From Aquimarina macrocephali JAMB N27 (GTDB lineage Bacteria > Bacteroidota > Bacteroidia > Flavobacteriales > Flavobacteriaceae), in contig NZ_JACA01000005.1 in the NCBI RefSeq assembly GCF_000520995.1, forward strand, positions 1 to 64,000: DNA of 64,000 nt, read 5' to 3'. How positions within the stretch are numbered: position 1 is the stretch's first letter; each line of letters opens with the position of its first letter. A program made the translations under genes and the position numbers. Under the pieces are notes generated by a model, which was not told the origin of the DNA, searched no databases, and worked only from the letters and a program-made list of their open reading frames with translations. Positions 25,253-34,284 of the stretch are shown piece by piece.

Positions 25253-27127
25253 TTGAACAAAAATACTCTAAAAACTATCGCGATGATACCTGCGAGGTAT
25301 GCTGCCACGCGATTTCCTGGCAAGCTAATGCAAGATCTCGAAGGAAAAAGCGTCATAAGAAGAACATATGAAGCTACTCTAAATTCCGGACTTTTTGATG
25401 CTGTTTATGTAGTTACTGATAGCGATGTTATTTATAAAGAAATTACTTCTCATGGTGGTGTGGCTATTATGAGCAAGAAAGAACATAGCTGTGGCAGTGA
25501 TCGAATAGCCGAAGCAGTCGAAGATATGGATGTCGATATTGTAGTTAATGTCCAGGGAGATGAACCTTTTACCGATAGGGAGAGCTTAGGAAAAGTATTA
25601 AGTGTATTTTATCAGGAAGACTCTGATCGTATAGATTTAGCTAGTCTAATGACTCCTATGGATGATTGGGATGATATCATGAACCCTAATAGTGTAAAGG
25701 TTATTGTAGATGAAAATAATTACGCATTATATTTTTCTCGTGCACCTATACCATATCCAAGAGATAAAGAAATAAACCATGTATACCATAAACACAAAGG
25801 TGTTTATGCATTTAAGAAACAAGCTATTTTAGATTTTTACCGTTTACCAATGCGTTCTTTAGAAGCGTCAGAGAAAATAGAATGTATTCGATATCTTGAA
25901 TACGGTAAAAATATTAAAATGGTTGAAACGCACCACGAAGGTGTAGAAATCGATACCCCGGAAGATTTAGAAAGAGCAAAAAGAATAATAAATAAAGAAA
26001 ATCTATTGAATCCAAAATCTATAATTACTCCAGAAGAATCTACTTCTATGCATAAAAATTTCCCAATGGTACCAAAAGTAGTATTTGGGAGAGGAGCTTT
26101 TAATCAGATTTGTGATATTATTTCGCCTGTGCGAAATGGTATTGCTCCTTTTATCTTTTTGGTAGATGACGTTTTTAAAAACAACACCTCATTTATTGAG
26201 GATAGGATACCATTATCGTATACAGATGAGATAATTTATGTATCAACTGTTGAAGAACCCAAAACATCTCAGGTAGATGAGATAGTTTCTAAAATAAGAA
26301 ATGATTATCAATATGTTCCAAGTGGAATTATTGGAATAGGAGGAGGCTCTATATTGGATTTATCCAAGGCTGTAGCGATCATGCTTACTAATCCTGGAAG
26401 TGCTGCAGATTACCAAGGATGGGATCTGGTAAAAAATAAAGCTGTATTTCATGTAGGAATTCCTACGATTTCAGGAACAGGAGCAGAAGTGTCTCGTACT
26501 ACAGTACTTACAGGACCCGAACGCAAATTAGGAATCAATTCTGATTTTACACCCTTTGATCAGGTTGTATTAGATCCAGAGTTAATAAAAGATGTTCCTA
26601 AGGATCAGTGGTTCTATACGGGTATGGATTGTTATATTCATTGCATAGAGTCGTTAGATGGAACGTATCTGAATGCATTTAGCCAGAGTTATGGCGAAAA
26701 GGCCTTAGATTTATGTAAAGAGATTTTCTTGGAAAATAATCTGAGTAAAGAAGAGGTAGATGCAAAACTAATGATGGCTTCCTGGCATGGCGGAATGAGT
26801 ATTGCATATTCTCAGGTTGGTATTGCTCACGCTATGAGCTATGGACTGGCATATGTCCTGGGAACAAAGCATGGGATAGGTAATTGTATTGTATTTGATA
26901 AATTAGAAAAATACTATCCTGAAGGTGTAGCTGTATTCAAAAAAATGAAAGAATTTCATAATATTAGTTTACCTACAGGTGTTTGTGCTAATGTAACCGA
27001 AGATCAATTAGATGTTATGACTAAGGTTGCACTAAGCTTAGAACCACTCTGGGAAAATGCTCTAGGATACAATTGGAAATCTAAAATAAATGCTGATATG
27101 CTGAAAGAACTATATCGTTCTTTGTAA
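25253..27127 (+). CDS. KdsB-KdnB fusion: Kdo/Kdo8N cytidylyltransferase plus Kdo 8-oxidase
   Basis: 624 residues in one uninterrupted frame. Residues 1 to about 250 are a CMP-Kdo synthetase-type cytidylyltransferase: [37 protein letters not shown] and [11 protein letters not shown]. Residues about 266-624 are an iron-dependent alcohol dehydrogenase: [15 protein letters not shown], the metal-site region [11 protein letters not shown], and AHAMSYGLA and GTKHGIGNC. This half looks most like KdnB of Shewanella, which oxidises C8 of Kdo on the way to 8-amino-Kdo. The second half has its own ATG (26048) at the fusion point, suggesting fusion of two neighbouring genes. The start is taken as TTG because the strand before IPAR is needed for the fold; ATG at 25283 is the alternative. 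No KdnA aminotransferase is in this window. Confidence 0.88.
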   Translation: MNKNTLKTIAMIPARYAATRFPGKLMQDLEGKSVIRRTYEATLNSGLFDAVYVVTDSDVIYKEITSHGGVAIMSKKEHSCGSDRIAEAVEDMDVDIVVNVQGDEPFTDRESLGKVLSVFYQEDSDRIDLASLMTPMDDWDDIMNPNSVKVIVDENNYALYFSRAPIPYPRDKEINHVYHKHKGVYAFKKQAILDFYRLPMRSLEASEKIECIRYLEYGKNIKMVETHHEGVEIDTPEDLERAKRIINKENLLNPKSIITPEESTSMHKNFPMVPKVVFGRGAFNQICDIISPVRNGIAPFIFLVDDVFKNNTSFIEDRIPLSYTDEIIYVSTVEEPKTSQVDEIVSKIRNDYQYVPSGIIGIGGGSILDLSKAVAIMLTNPGSAADYQGWDLVKNKAVFHVGIPTISGTGAEVSRTTVLTGPERKLGINSDFTPFDQVVLDPELIKDVPKDQWFYTGMDCYIHCIESLDGTYLNAFSQSYGEKALDLCKEIFLENNLSKEEVDAKLMMASWHGGMSIAYSQVGIAHAMSYGLAYVLGTKHGIGNCIVFDKLEKYYPEGVAVFKKMKEFHNISLPTGVCANVTEDQLDVMTKVALSLEPLWENALGYNWKSKINADMLKELYRSL

Positions 27128-27151
27128 ATTGCTTTTCAATCTTTTATTTTC

Positions 27152-27706
27152 ATGCGATATTTTTCTTCCTTCATATATTACAAAATTATGGGCTGGAAGT
27201 TTGTCGGTAATTTCAGTGCTGATACGATTAAAAAGTGCATAGTTATTGTAGTGCCTCATACAAGTTGGCACGATTTCTATATTGGCCTTTTGATACGACA
27301 ATTAGCTGGGATTAAGATAAGCTTTTTAGGCAAAAAAGAACTTTTTAGATGGCCGCTAGGTTGGTACCTTAGAAGGGTAGGAGGGATTTCTTTGGATAGA
27401 ACTCCTGGCCAGAATAAGGTTGAAGCTATTGCAGAGATATTTAGAAAAAAAGATGAGTTACGTTTAACTATTGCTCCAGAAGGAACAAGGAAAAAAGTTA
27501 AAGAGTGGAAAACTGGATTTTACCATATTGCTAAAGCTGCAAATGTTCCTATTATTATGGTTGCTTTTGATTTTGGAAAAAAACAATGTGTAGTCTCTGA
27601 TCCTTATTATCCCACAGAGGATATTAAAAAGGATTTCGAATGTATGTATAGTTTCTTTGTAGGGGTTAAGGGTAAAGTTCCTGAAAATAGCTTCGACGGA
27701 ACTTAA
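27152..27706 (+). CDS. PlsC-like acyltransferase
   Basis: 184 residues. VPHTSWHDFYIG gives the catalytic H-x4-D motif and APEGTRKK the glycerol-3-phosphate-binding EGTR motif of 1-acyl-glycerol-3-phosphate acyltransferases. FLGKKELF lies between them, as in the family. At this length it belongs to the short soluble or peripheral group used in phospholipid or ornithine-lipid synthesis. It follows the Kdo fusion gene after 24 bases and may be co-transcribed. Its stop overlaps that of the convergent gene at 27703. Confidence 0.88.
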   Translation: MRYFSSFIYYKIMGWKFVGNFSADTIKKCIVIVVPHTSWHDFYIGLLIRQLAGIKISFLGKKELFRWPLGWYLRRVGGISLDRTPGQNKVEAIAEIFRKKDELRLTIAPEGTRKKVKEWKTGFYHIAKAANVPIIMVAFDFGKKQCVVSDPYYPTEDIKKDFECMYSFFVGVKGKVPENSFDGT

Positions 27707-28203
27707 AATTTTCGAATTTTTTCTTCAGGGATAGCTTCTTTAGATTTTTTCTTTGTATTTCCTGCTCCAAAAATAAGTTCTGTACTAGAAAAAGTAGAGC
27801 CAAAAGTCCTTGCAGCATAATATACTTGTGATATAGCACTGTTTACCTGCTCCTCGGTAAGTTCTTTTAAAGGATGAATATAAACCGACCATAAAATTTT
27901 GTTGGTGATAGCATATTTTACGTCAAGAGCAGAGTGAAAATTGGCAGTCATTGCATCAAGTAATAAATCTTTATCAAGATTGTCTGATGATGTAATAGGA
28001 GAAATAATTCTCATCCGATTATTGGTTTTATCAGTAACACAAAGCATTGGAGTCTCTTTGTATATAAATTTCCAGTTACCGGGAATACCATTTAGAGTAT
28101 CTGCATTTTTTTTGATAATTAACTCTAGTTTGTCATTATCCATATGTTGGGAATGTAGTATGCCCACAAATGAAAATAGAAGAAGTATGGCTAATCTTTT
28201 CAT
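27703..28203 (-). CDS. Secreted protein of unknown function
   Basis: 166 residues. A signal peptide (LAILLLFSFVGILHS) is followed by a globular alpha/beta domain (ELIIKKNADTLNGIPGNWKFIYKETPMLCV, then MRIISPI) and a lysine-rich C-terminus. No family recognised. It is convergent with the acyltransferase gene with overlapping stop codons (shared TTAA), and lies downstream of yebC behind a terminator. Confidence 0.75.
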   Translation of the reverse strand: MKRLAILLLFSFVGILHSQHMDNDKLELIIKKNADTLNGIPGNWKFIYKETPMLCVTDKTNNRMRIISPITSSDNLDKDLLLDAMTANFHSALDVKYAITNKILWSVYIHPLKELTEEQVNSAISQVYYAARTFGSTFSSTELIFGAGNTKKKSKEAIPEEKIRKF

Positions 28204-28247
28204 AGCTTATATTTTATCTATAGTCGGGGTATTATAGTAAACATAAC

Positions 28248-28280
28248 AAAAAAAGAGCTTAGCCATGCTAAACTCTTTTT
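28248..28280 (-). terminator. Terminator downstream of yebC
   Basis: The minus strand reads AAAAAAAGAG, a short arm, CAT-type loop, the pairing arm and CTCTTTTTTT; one mismatch in the stem. It ends the yebC transcript before the next minus-strand gene. Confidence 0.7.
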
Positions 28281-28301
28281 TTATGATAACTAGAAATATC
28301 T

Positions 28302-29027
28302 TTATTCTTCAGAAGAAGACTCTTCCATGGTGTGGTAGACGTTCTGAACGTCATCATCTTCTTCTATTTTTTCCAGTAACTTTTCTACATCAGCAGCTTG
28401 CTCTGGAGTTATTTTTTTGGTTACCTGCGGGATACGTTCAAATCCTGAGGATAGAATTTCGATTTCGCGACTTTCTAATTCTTTTTGTATCGTTCCAAAA
28501 CTTCCAAAAGGAGCGTAAATTAATATTCCATCATCATCCTTAAAAACTTCTTCTGCTCCAAAATCGATAAATTCAAGTTCAAGCTCTTCAGGATCTAGTC
28601 CTTCACTATTAATTCTAAAATTACAGGTGTGGTCAAACATAAACTCTACAGAACCAGATGTTCCCAGATTACCATCACATTTGTTAAAATAGGATCGTAT
28701 ATTGGCAACCGTTCTATTATTGTTATCTGTTGCTGTTTCTACCAAAATAGCTATTCCGTGAGGAGCATACCCTTCAAAAAGAACTTCTTTATAGTCACCT
28801 TGATCTTTATCAGATGCCTTTTTAATTGCTCTTTCGACATTATCTTTTGGCATGTTCACAGATTTGGCATTCTGGATCACTGCTCTTAGACGAGAGTTAG
28901 AAGCTGGGTCAGGACCACCTTCTTTTACAGCCATTACAATATCTTTACCAATTCGAGTAAACGCTTTTGCCATTGCTGACCAGCGTTTCATCTTTCGTGC
29001 TTTTCTAAATTCAAAAGCTCTTCCCAT
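28302..29027 (-). CDS. YebC/PmpR-family protein
   Basis: 241 residues, the usual length. MGRAFEFRKARKMKRWSAMAKAFTRIGKDI, NSRLRAVIQNAKSVNMPKDNVERAI, YAPHGIAILVETATDNNNRTVANIRS and GSVEFMF are all hallmark segments. Members act as transcription regulators in some bacteria and in others (YebC/TACO1) help ribosomes through proline stretches. The sequence does not tell which. It has a canonical promoter upstream and a terminator downstream. Confidence 0.95.
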   Translation of the reverse strand: MGRAFEFRKARKMKRWSAMAKAFTRIGKDIVMAVKEGGPDPASNSRLRAVIQNAKSVNMPKDNVERAIKKASDKDQGDYKEVLFEGYAPHGIAILVETATDNNNRTVANIRSYFNKCDGNLGTSGSVEFMFDHTCNFRINSEGLDPEELELEFIDFGAEEVFKDDDGILIYAPFGSFGTIQKELESREIEILSSGFERIPQVTKKITPEQAADVEKLLEKIEEDDDVQNVYHTMEESSSEE

Positions 29028-29050
29028 ATGCTAATTTTAAAATCTAAATA

Positions 29051-29082
29051 CAAACATAAGTAGAAACCAAGTGTTTGACAAA
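29051..29082 (-). promoter_or_regulatory. Predicted promoter of yebC
   Basis: On the minus strand TTTG (29082-29079) is followed after 20 bases by TATGTTTG (29058-29051), 23 bases before the ATG. Confidence 0.55.
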
Positions 29083-29198
29083 TGTTTGTGTACGATCAAT
29101 TTTGATTACGCCTAAAGTACCAAAATTCAAAAAGTAAAACAAGAAGTTTTGACCTTAGAATTTAATATTTATTTTTTGATTATAAATAAGTTTAACCC

Positions 29199-29486
29199 TT
29201 ATTCTCCTTCGATAATATTATCTATAGTTTTTGCCAGTTTAAAATCATTTTCAGTAATACCGCCAGCATCATGGGTAGAAAGACTAATATGTAATTTATT
29301 ATAGACATTTGACCAGTCTGGATGATGTTGTTGTAGTTCGGCTTCAAAAGCAATACGAGTCATTACAGAGAAAGCATCTTTAAAATCGTTAAATTCAAAA
29401 GTGGTATGAAGAGCATTATCATGGTATTCCCAACCATCAATAGTGTTTAGTTTTTCTTTTATGTCAGATTCTGATAATTTTACCAT
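29199..29486 (-). CDS. 4a-hydroxytetrahydrobiopterin dehydratase
   Basis: 95 residues, typical for PCD/DCoH. The catalytic motif is seen in AELQQHHPDWSNVYNKLHISLSTHDAGGIT, with the conserved HHPDW and the later T-H-D-x-G-G. It recycles the pterin cofactor after aromatic amino-acid hydroxylation; no hydroxylase gene is in the window. It follows the lipoprotein gene at 29523 by 36 bases on the same strand. Confidence 0.95.
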   Translation of the reverse strand: MVKLSESDIKEKLNTIDGWEYHDNALHTTFEFNDFKDAFSVMTRIAFEAELQQHHPDWSNVYNKLHISLSTHDAGGITENDFKLAKTIDNIIEGE

Positions 29487-29522
29487 TAGTATAGTATTAG
29501 TTAGTTGTAAATTAATTGATGT

Positions 29523-30473
29523 TTATTTTTGATTCGTAAGTCCTAATTCATCACGTAAGACTTCATCTTTATTACTGTTTTTACCCCAGTAAGCAGATTT
29601 AATACTTTTGATTTTAGTTGCTTTTGTAGTAAGCTTCTTTGCATTGGGGCCAAACCCGCTTTTATATGTTTCTGTCCAATGCTCAATTTCATACGGAAAA
29701 GAGGCATTAAAAGTGATACTGATACTTCGATCAAGTTCGGGATATTCTATTGTATATGTATTAGTATCAGTGTCTTTTTGTACAGACGTCTTAGCCGAGT
29801 ATGCTTTAATATCTTTATGTCTCAATCTAGAATACTCAAAAGAAGGGATGATTTGTAGGTCCCCTTGTGGTAATGCATCTGGATTGATTCTGATTTTTGC
29901 CCAAAGTTCATTTTCTAAAATAGCTTTGTCTAATTTAAAATCCTGATCCGCTTCATTCTCAAAATAGGAATGCGAGGTAATCTCAAATTGTTTTTTGTTA
30001 TTTAATTGCGCATATACGTGACCACACCATTCTTGCATCGAATTAGATACTTTAATGGCATGTTGATTATCTGCTACAGGATAAAATGTACTTTGCATAA
30101 CTGAATATGGGTAGATTCCTGTGTTAAACTTTTTGGTAGCATTAAGTTTTAAAACAGGTATGTTATTTGTGTTTTGACGATCTGCTTTCACCTGTTTTTT
30201 GGGTAAAAAATCTTCAGTAACATAAATTAGTACCGCCGTTCCTTTTCTTATTTCTCCATATCGAGCTTGTTCTAGTTGATATGATGATATTTCTGCTTTA
30301 CCTGCATACCAGTACTTCTTAAAATCTTCAGATAGAGCTTTTGCAGGAGGCATCTTCTCTTTAATGATCTCATTAGATGTAGAAGCTTTGGTCACTTCGT
30401 CTGCCTTAATATTGCTACAAGCAATAAAGACTAATACGCCCAATAAAGCGAATAGTAGTATTGACTTTTTCAT
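29523..30473 (-). CDS. Predicted lipoprotein, often mislabelled 'septum formation inhibitor Maf'
   Basis: 316 residues from ATG at 30473 (an upstream TTG would add seven). The N-terminus LFALLGVLVFIACS has a lipobox with cysteine at about 19. The mature part begins with a threonine/lysine-rich linker and continues as a soluble domain (KYWYAGKAEISSYQLEQARYGEIRKG, MQEWCGHVYAQL). No catalytic motif is recognised. Similar flavobacterial proteins carry the Maf label only because they neighbour maf, as here. Confidence 0.8.
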   Translation of the reverse strand: MKKSILLFALLGVLVFIACSNIKADEVTKASTSNEIIKEKMPPAKALSEDFKKYWYAGKAEISSYQLEQARYGEIRKGTAVLIYVTEDFLPKKQVKADRQNTNNIPVLKLNATKKFNTGIYPYSVMQSTFYPVADNQHAIKVSNSMQEWCGHVYAQLNNKKQFEITSHSYFENEADQDFKLDKAILENELWAKIRINPDALPQGDLQIIPSFEYSRLRHKDIKAYSAKTSVQKDTDTNTYTIEYPELDRSISITFNASFPYEIEHWTETYKSGFGPNAKKLTTKATKIKSIKSAYWGKNSNKDEVLRDELGLTNQK

Positions 30474-30712
30474 GATAACGTTTTTATATAGCAAATTACA
30501 ATAAACCTTGGATTTGGCAAGTACTGTTAACGTTTCAGTAACTATCTAATTCTTTTAATTGATAGATGAATGAGAAATTACCTAATAATGTAGGCTGTAT
30601 GGAGTGTTCTTTTTTATTCAATATGAAGATGAATCTATTTATAGTGATAAAGAAGTGTAGAATAGGTTGAAGTTAATAAACTAGTATGTTAAAGATGTAT
30701 TTGGTAATTTAA

Positions 30713-30748
30713 AAATAAAAACGGGATCAATATATCCCGTTTTTATTT
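30713..30748 (-). terminator. Terminator after the GG-leader peptide gene
   Basis: A 15-base stem with ACGGGAT and ATCCCGT at its apex, A/T tracts in its outer arms and a 6-base loop. It starts 11 bases past the stop codon of the peptide gene. Confidence 0.8.
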
Positions 30749-30759
30749 TTTATATAGTA

Positions 30760-30921
30760 TTAGTTAGGCCCGCAAAAAACTTCATTCATACATACATATC
30801 CAGGAGGTAAGTATTGATCACATGAGTGACACATAACATAGGTCCAGCCTCCTTTTAAGGATTTTTGTTCTGTTTTGTTAAGTGTTTTGATACCGTTTAA
30901 GTTTAAGAGATTCTTTAGCAT
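30760..30921 (-). CDS. Double-glycine-leader peptide, candidate bacteriocin or signalling peptide
   Basis: A 53-codon gene: ATG at 30921, stop at 30762-30760. The leader (residues 1-25) reads MLKNLLNLNGIKTLNKTEQK followed by SLKGG, matching the Bacteroidota pattern of short peptides with an L-K-x-L-x(n)-L/I-x-K-x-E-Q-K-x-I/L-x-GG leader that is removed by C39-peptidase ABC exporters. The predicted core (26-53) has four cysteines at 31, 34, 44 and 50, plus Trp, Tyr and proline residues, and could form two disulfides or be modified. No exporter, modification enzyme or immunity gene is adjacent. It is a single cistron with its own terminator, in a region otherwise without genes. It escapes usual length cut-offs. 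Confidence 0.78.
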   Translation of the reverse strand: MLKNLLNLNGIKTLNKTEQKSLKGGWTYVMCHSCDQYLPPGYVCMNEVFCGPN

Positions 30922-31105
30922 AATATTAAGTTTTAAAATAATAAAGAAATATAAACAAATTAAAAATCAAGTAATTACGGAAAAACCTCATTTAACATTT
31001 TGTTGTTAGATAAACTACGAGAAACTGAAAGATTAGGGAAGTATTATTTAAAATACTTGATGTGTATTGTATAATGAGTGTTTTAAGTTTGCTTGGATTG
31101 TGTTC

Positions 31106-31687
31106 CTAAGCTAATTGTCTTAATGTTTCATAAACAAGATGTGTGGGAAGCCCCATTACATTAAAATGACTCCCTTCGATATTAGATATTCCAATAAAAC
31201 CAATCCATTCTTGTATACCATAAGCTCCTGCTTTATCCAGAGGTTTATAAGTTTGTACATAGTACTCGATTTCTTCTGTAGATAGCTTCTTAAAAGTAAC
31301 CTTGGTAGTTTGATGTACTATAATAGTCTGATTGATTGTTTTAAAACATACCGAAGTAATAACCTCATGGGTATCTCCAGATAGAGAATTAATCATTTCT
31401 GAAGCTTCTATCAGGTTTTTTGGCTTGCCTAAGGCTTTGTTGTTATGCCAAACAATAGTATCACTGGTGATTAAAATATCTTTCGGATGTAAATCTGTAA
31501 ATGCATTTGCTTTAAGCTTAGCCAGATAATCCGAAATTTCTTCGGCTTTGAGATGATCGGGATATATTTCGTCGACCTCTTTTAATTGTATTGTAAAATC
31601 CAGATCCAGGTCATTAAAAAACTTTTGTCTTCTGGGAGAACCAGATGCAAGAATTACATTTTTATTTATTAATATATCTTTTAACAT
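31106..31687 (-). CDS. maf: Maf-type nucleoside triphosphate pyrophosphatase
   Basis: 193 residues, the family length. ILASGSPRRQKFF (phosphate-binding motif), VDEIYPDHL, LITSDTIVWHNNKALGKPKN, SLSGDTHEVITSV and DKAGAYGIQEWIG are all Maf signatures. It hydrolyses non-canonical or modified NTPs (dTTP/UTP type), in the cytoplasm. Three bases downstream of the prenyltransferase gene, so they form one transcript. Confidence 0.94.
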   Translation of the reverse strand: MLKDILINKNVILASGSPRRQKFFNDLDLDFTIQLKEVDEIYPDHLKAEEISDYLAKLKANAFTDLHPKDILITSDTIVWHNNKALGKPKNLIEASEMINSLSGDTHEVITSVCFKTINQTIIVHQTTKVTFKKLSTEEIEYYVQTYKPLDKAGAYGIQEWIGFIGISNIEGSHFNVMGLPTHLVYETLRQLA

Positions 31688-31690
31688 ACG

Positions 31691-32593
31691 TTATACTAAA
31701 ACAAATTGATAAAATAAGAGTGAGATAGATGCGGTAAATAAAATTATCTTTAAAAGCAATGATAATCTGGTAAGTTGTTTATCTGATTCGGCACTAAAGC
31801 TTTTAATCATAAAATAGAGCAGTGGAGCAACAATAAGGATCAGTACAAAAATAACAGCTTTACTGTTTGAAAAAAGATAAGTGTATATATAATAAACAAT
31901 AGAAAAAATAGGAAGTAATGTTAATACTCCAATTAATTTTGTTGTTCGATTTTTACCCAAAACTATTGGGATAGTTCTAATCCCAATATTATGATCTCTA
32001 TCTATGTGTAGACAATCTTTTACTAGTTCTCTTAATAGCACAATAATGAATGTAAATATTGAGTAATCTAAGATAATAGAAAAAATAACGGTTTGTGATT
32101 CTCTGTTTTTTTCGGTGATAGCAGGAAGAAGATCAAAAATCCCCAAAACAATTAAACTCAATGCAGCAAGTAATGCAGGAATAAAATTTTTAAGAACTAA
32201 AATTTCTTTCAGATAAGATGCGTAGATATAAAATACTCCAGAAATTACTATAAACAATGCTGCAAAACCAGGTCTATCAATAAGATTGGCCAGATAAAAC
32301 CCAATAAGTACCCCTACGATATTAAAAATAATGAATAATCGATTGGCTGATTTTTCAGTTATAGAATCATATAATAAGCCTTTTACACCAGTATCTTCTT
32401 GATTATAGATTTCAATAATTATATTACCCGCAGCAGCAATACAAAATGTAGCAATCATTAGAATAGCAATACCTAAACCATTTAGAGTAATAGCAATATT
32501 AAAGGGGGCAAATAGGCCGTATTTAATACATAATTGTGCAAAGGCAATTATAAGTAAGTTATCAAATTTTATAAGCTTCAAATAGGATAGCAT
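31691..32593 (-). CDS. UbiA-superfamily prenyltransferase
   Basis: 300 residues with seven to nine transmembrane segments. The two aspartate-rich sites are IIIEIYNQEDTGVKG (first, shorter than canonical) and LREL VKDCLHIDRDHNIGIRTIPIVLG-type (second, D-x3-D). Flavobacterial relatives are annotated as geranylgeranylglycerol-phosphate geranylgeranyltransferase, or more generally as UbiA-family. The substrate cannot be fixed from the sequence: an isoprenoid lipid or quinone precursor is possible. Co-transcribed with maf. Confidence 0.88.
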   Translation of the reverse strand: MLSYLKLIKFDNLLIIAFAQLCIKYGLFAPFNIAITLNGLGIAILMIATFCIAAAGNIIIEIYNQEDTGVKGLLYDSITEKSANRLFIIFNIVGVLIGFYLANLIDRPGFAALFIVISGVFYIYASYLKEILVLKNFIPALLAALSLIVLGIFDLLPAITEKNRESQTVIFSIILDYSIFTFIIVLLRELVKDCLHIDRDHNIGIRTIPIVLGKNRTTKLIGVLTLLPIFSIVYYIYTYLFSNSKAVIFVLILIVAPLLYFMIKSFSAESDKQLTRLSLLLKIILFTASISLLFYQFVLV

Positions 32594-32757
32594 AGAAGTG
32601 ATTGGTTAATTAGTCAGCAAATGTAATAATTAATACTAATTTTTGGCCTATTAACATAGATACTTAAAAGCCTTGTTTTTACAGTAATGATTAGGTGTGT
32701 TAACGTTAATAGACGGTTAATGAAGGCTGGTTTTATTGATTCAAAAGATGTTTGCTA

Positions 32758-32765
32758 TACTTTTG
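32758..32765 (+). promoter_or_regulatory. Predicted -7 element of the two-component locus
   Basis: TACTTTTG fits TAnnTTTG. It would start transcription at about the first base of the 20-base repeat at 32771. The surrounding 293-base gap holds nothing else recognisable. Confidence 0.45.
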
Positions 32766-32770
32766 GGATC

Positions 32771-32790
32771 ATCATCAATCAAAAAACGAA
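32771..32790 (+). repeat. 20-base leader repeat, copy 1
   Basis: ATCATCAATCAAAAAACGAA, identical to copy 2 at 34966-34985 and one base different from copy 3 at 35441-35460. Here it lies 96 bases before the histidine kinase ATG, just after a promoter-like element. Confidence 0.75.
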
Positions 32791-32886
32791 TGGGTGCTAA
32801 AATAAAGAAAGTTACATTTTTTGTTAACGTAGCAACCTTTTAATACATCAAGTATTAAAAAAATAAACAAGCTATATATTACCATA

Positions 32887-34281
32887 ATGAAGAAAAAAAT
32901 AAACATACTTATCATTACATCCATTTTGACCTTATTAGCATTATCTGGGATTCAGGGGTATTTGATTTATAACACATATCAACTTAAAAAAGATGTGTTT
33001 ATTAAAGAAACAAAGAAAGCCGTCTCGAGTATCGATAATACCAAAGAAATGGATTCTATAGCAGAGCTTTGGTATAATCAATTAACAAAAAACCTAATAG
33101 AGTATAGAAAGAATAACCTTCTTAAAAATGAAACTATAGAACGTTTCAAGCCTTTTACAGATTCGTTAAATGATACATTTAACGAGTACTATGAAAAAGA
33201 AATGGGAAAAGTTAATCTGGGATATGAGTTAAAATATAAGAAAACAATAAAGAGTATTATTATTCATGATAATAACCTTTTAGATACCGTTTTTAAAGCA
33301 AAAGAAGAAAATAATTACTTTCTGTTCGGAGAAGATTTCCCTGATGAAGAAGGTAATGTAATAAGTAGTGGTAGATGGTTTACAGAACAAGATATAGAGG
33401 ATGATAGTGGTGTTGAAATTATAAAAACTCAACTTAATCTAGAAATTCGAACAGTAGATTCGATTAGTATTATTGGATGGAAAAGAATAGTTTTTGGGCA
33501 AATGGCAAGCCTGTTTTTATTCTCTGTTGTATTGTTATTATTCGTGGTAGCCTTACTTTTCTATTCAATTAAAACAGTGATTAAACAAAAGAAAATTGCC
33601 GATGTACGTAATGATTTTATAAATAATATCACTCATGAGCTTAAAACTCCACTAGCTACGTTAAGTATTGCGTCTAAAAGTTTAAGAAACAAAGAGACTC
33701 AAAATTCACCAAAAATATTCTCTAGTGCATTAGATATATTAGATCGACAAAATAACCGATTACAAAAATTAATCGATCAGGTGATGAATAATACTTTAGG
33801 ATCAGAAGAAATTATTTTAAAGAAAGAAAAAGTGCTGGATAGTGTATATTTTAAAGAAGTTGTAGCCGATTTTAAGTTATCGGTTAAGAATAAAGAAGTT
33901 GAGGTGAGTACAAAGATAGAGTTTAGAGATGTTGATCTTAATATTGATAAATTTCTATTTACTACAGCCTTATTTAATGTAATGGAAAATGCTGTAAAAT
34001 ACGGTAAAGAAAAAGTCAAAATTAAGATACGAACAGAACTTAAAAATGACAGATATACAATTTCGATTCGAGATAATGGGATCGGGATTTCTGAAAAAGA
34101 ATATCATAGAATCTTTGAAAAATTTTATAGAGTAACAACAGGAAATGTGCACGATGTAAAAGGATTAGGTTTGGGACTCTTTTATACCAACCAAATCATT
34201 AAGGCACACCAGGGTGAAATAGATATTGAAAGTAAACCCGATGAAGGAACAAATTTTAAAATAACGATACCAACAATTTAA
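32887..34281 (+). CDS. Sensor histidine kinase (RprX-like)
   Basis: 464 residues. Two transmembrane segments (about 5-25 and 205-228) enclose a 180-residue periplasmic sensor domain with no recognised family. Then follow a HisKA domain with THELKTP (phosphoacceptor H250) and a HATPase domain: NVMENAVKYG (N box), IRDNGIGI (G1), FEKFYR (F) and GLGLGLFY (G2). All catalytic motifs are intact. The gene precedes its response regulator by 3 bases. The layout is that of the RprX/RprY system of Bacteroides, by resemblance only. Confidence 0.92.
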   Translation: MKKKINILIITSILTLLALSGIQGYLIYNTYQLKKDVFIKETKKAVSSIDNTKEMDSIAELWYNQLTKNLIEYRKNNLLKNETIERFKPFTDSLNDTFNEYYEKEMGKVNLGYELKYKKTIKSIIIHDNNLLDTVFKAKEENNYFLFGEDFPDEEGNVISSGRWFTEQDIEDDSGVEIIKTQLNLEIRTVDSISIIGWKRIVFGQMASLFLFSVVLLLFVVALLFYSIKTVIKQKKIADVRNDFINNITHELKTPLATLSIASKSLRNKETQNSPKIFSSALDILDRQNNRLQKLIDQVMNNTLGSEEIILKKEKVLDSVYFKEVVADFKLSVKNKEVEVSTKIEFRDVDLNIDKFLFTTALFNVMENAVKYGKEKVKIKIRTELKNDRYTISIRDNGIGISEKEYHRIFEKFYRVTTGNVHDVKGLGLGLFYTNQIIKAHQGEIDIESKPDEGTNFKITIPTI

Positions 34282-34284
34282 TAT

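Noticed and set aside
29523-30473. Maf septum-formation inhibitor
   Set aside because: The real Maf signature is in the neighbouring gene at 31106-31687; this protein is a lipoprotein without those motifs.
30567-30671. 34-codon plus-strand frame starting MNEKLPNN
   Set aside because: No leader, signal or family pattern, and no regulatory sequence around it; likely chance in AT-rich DNA.
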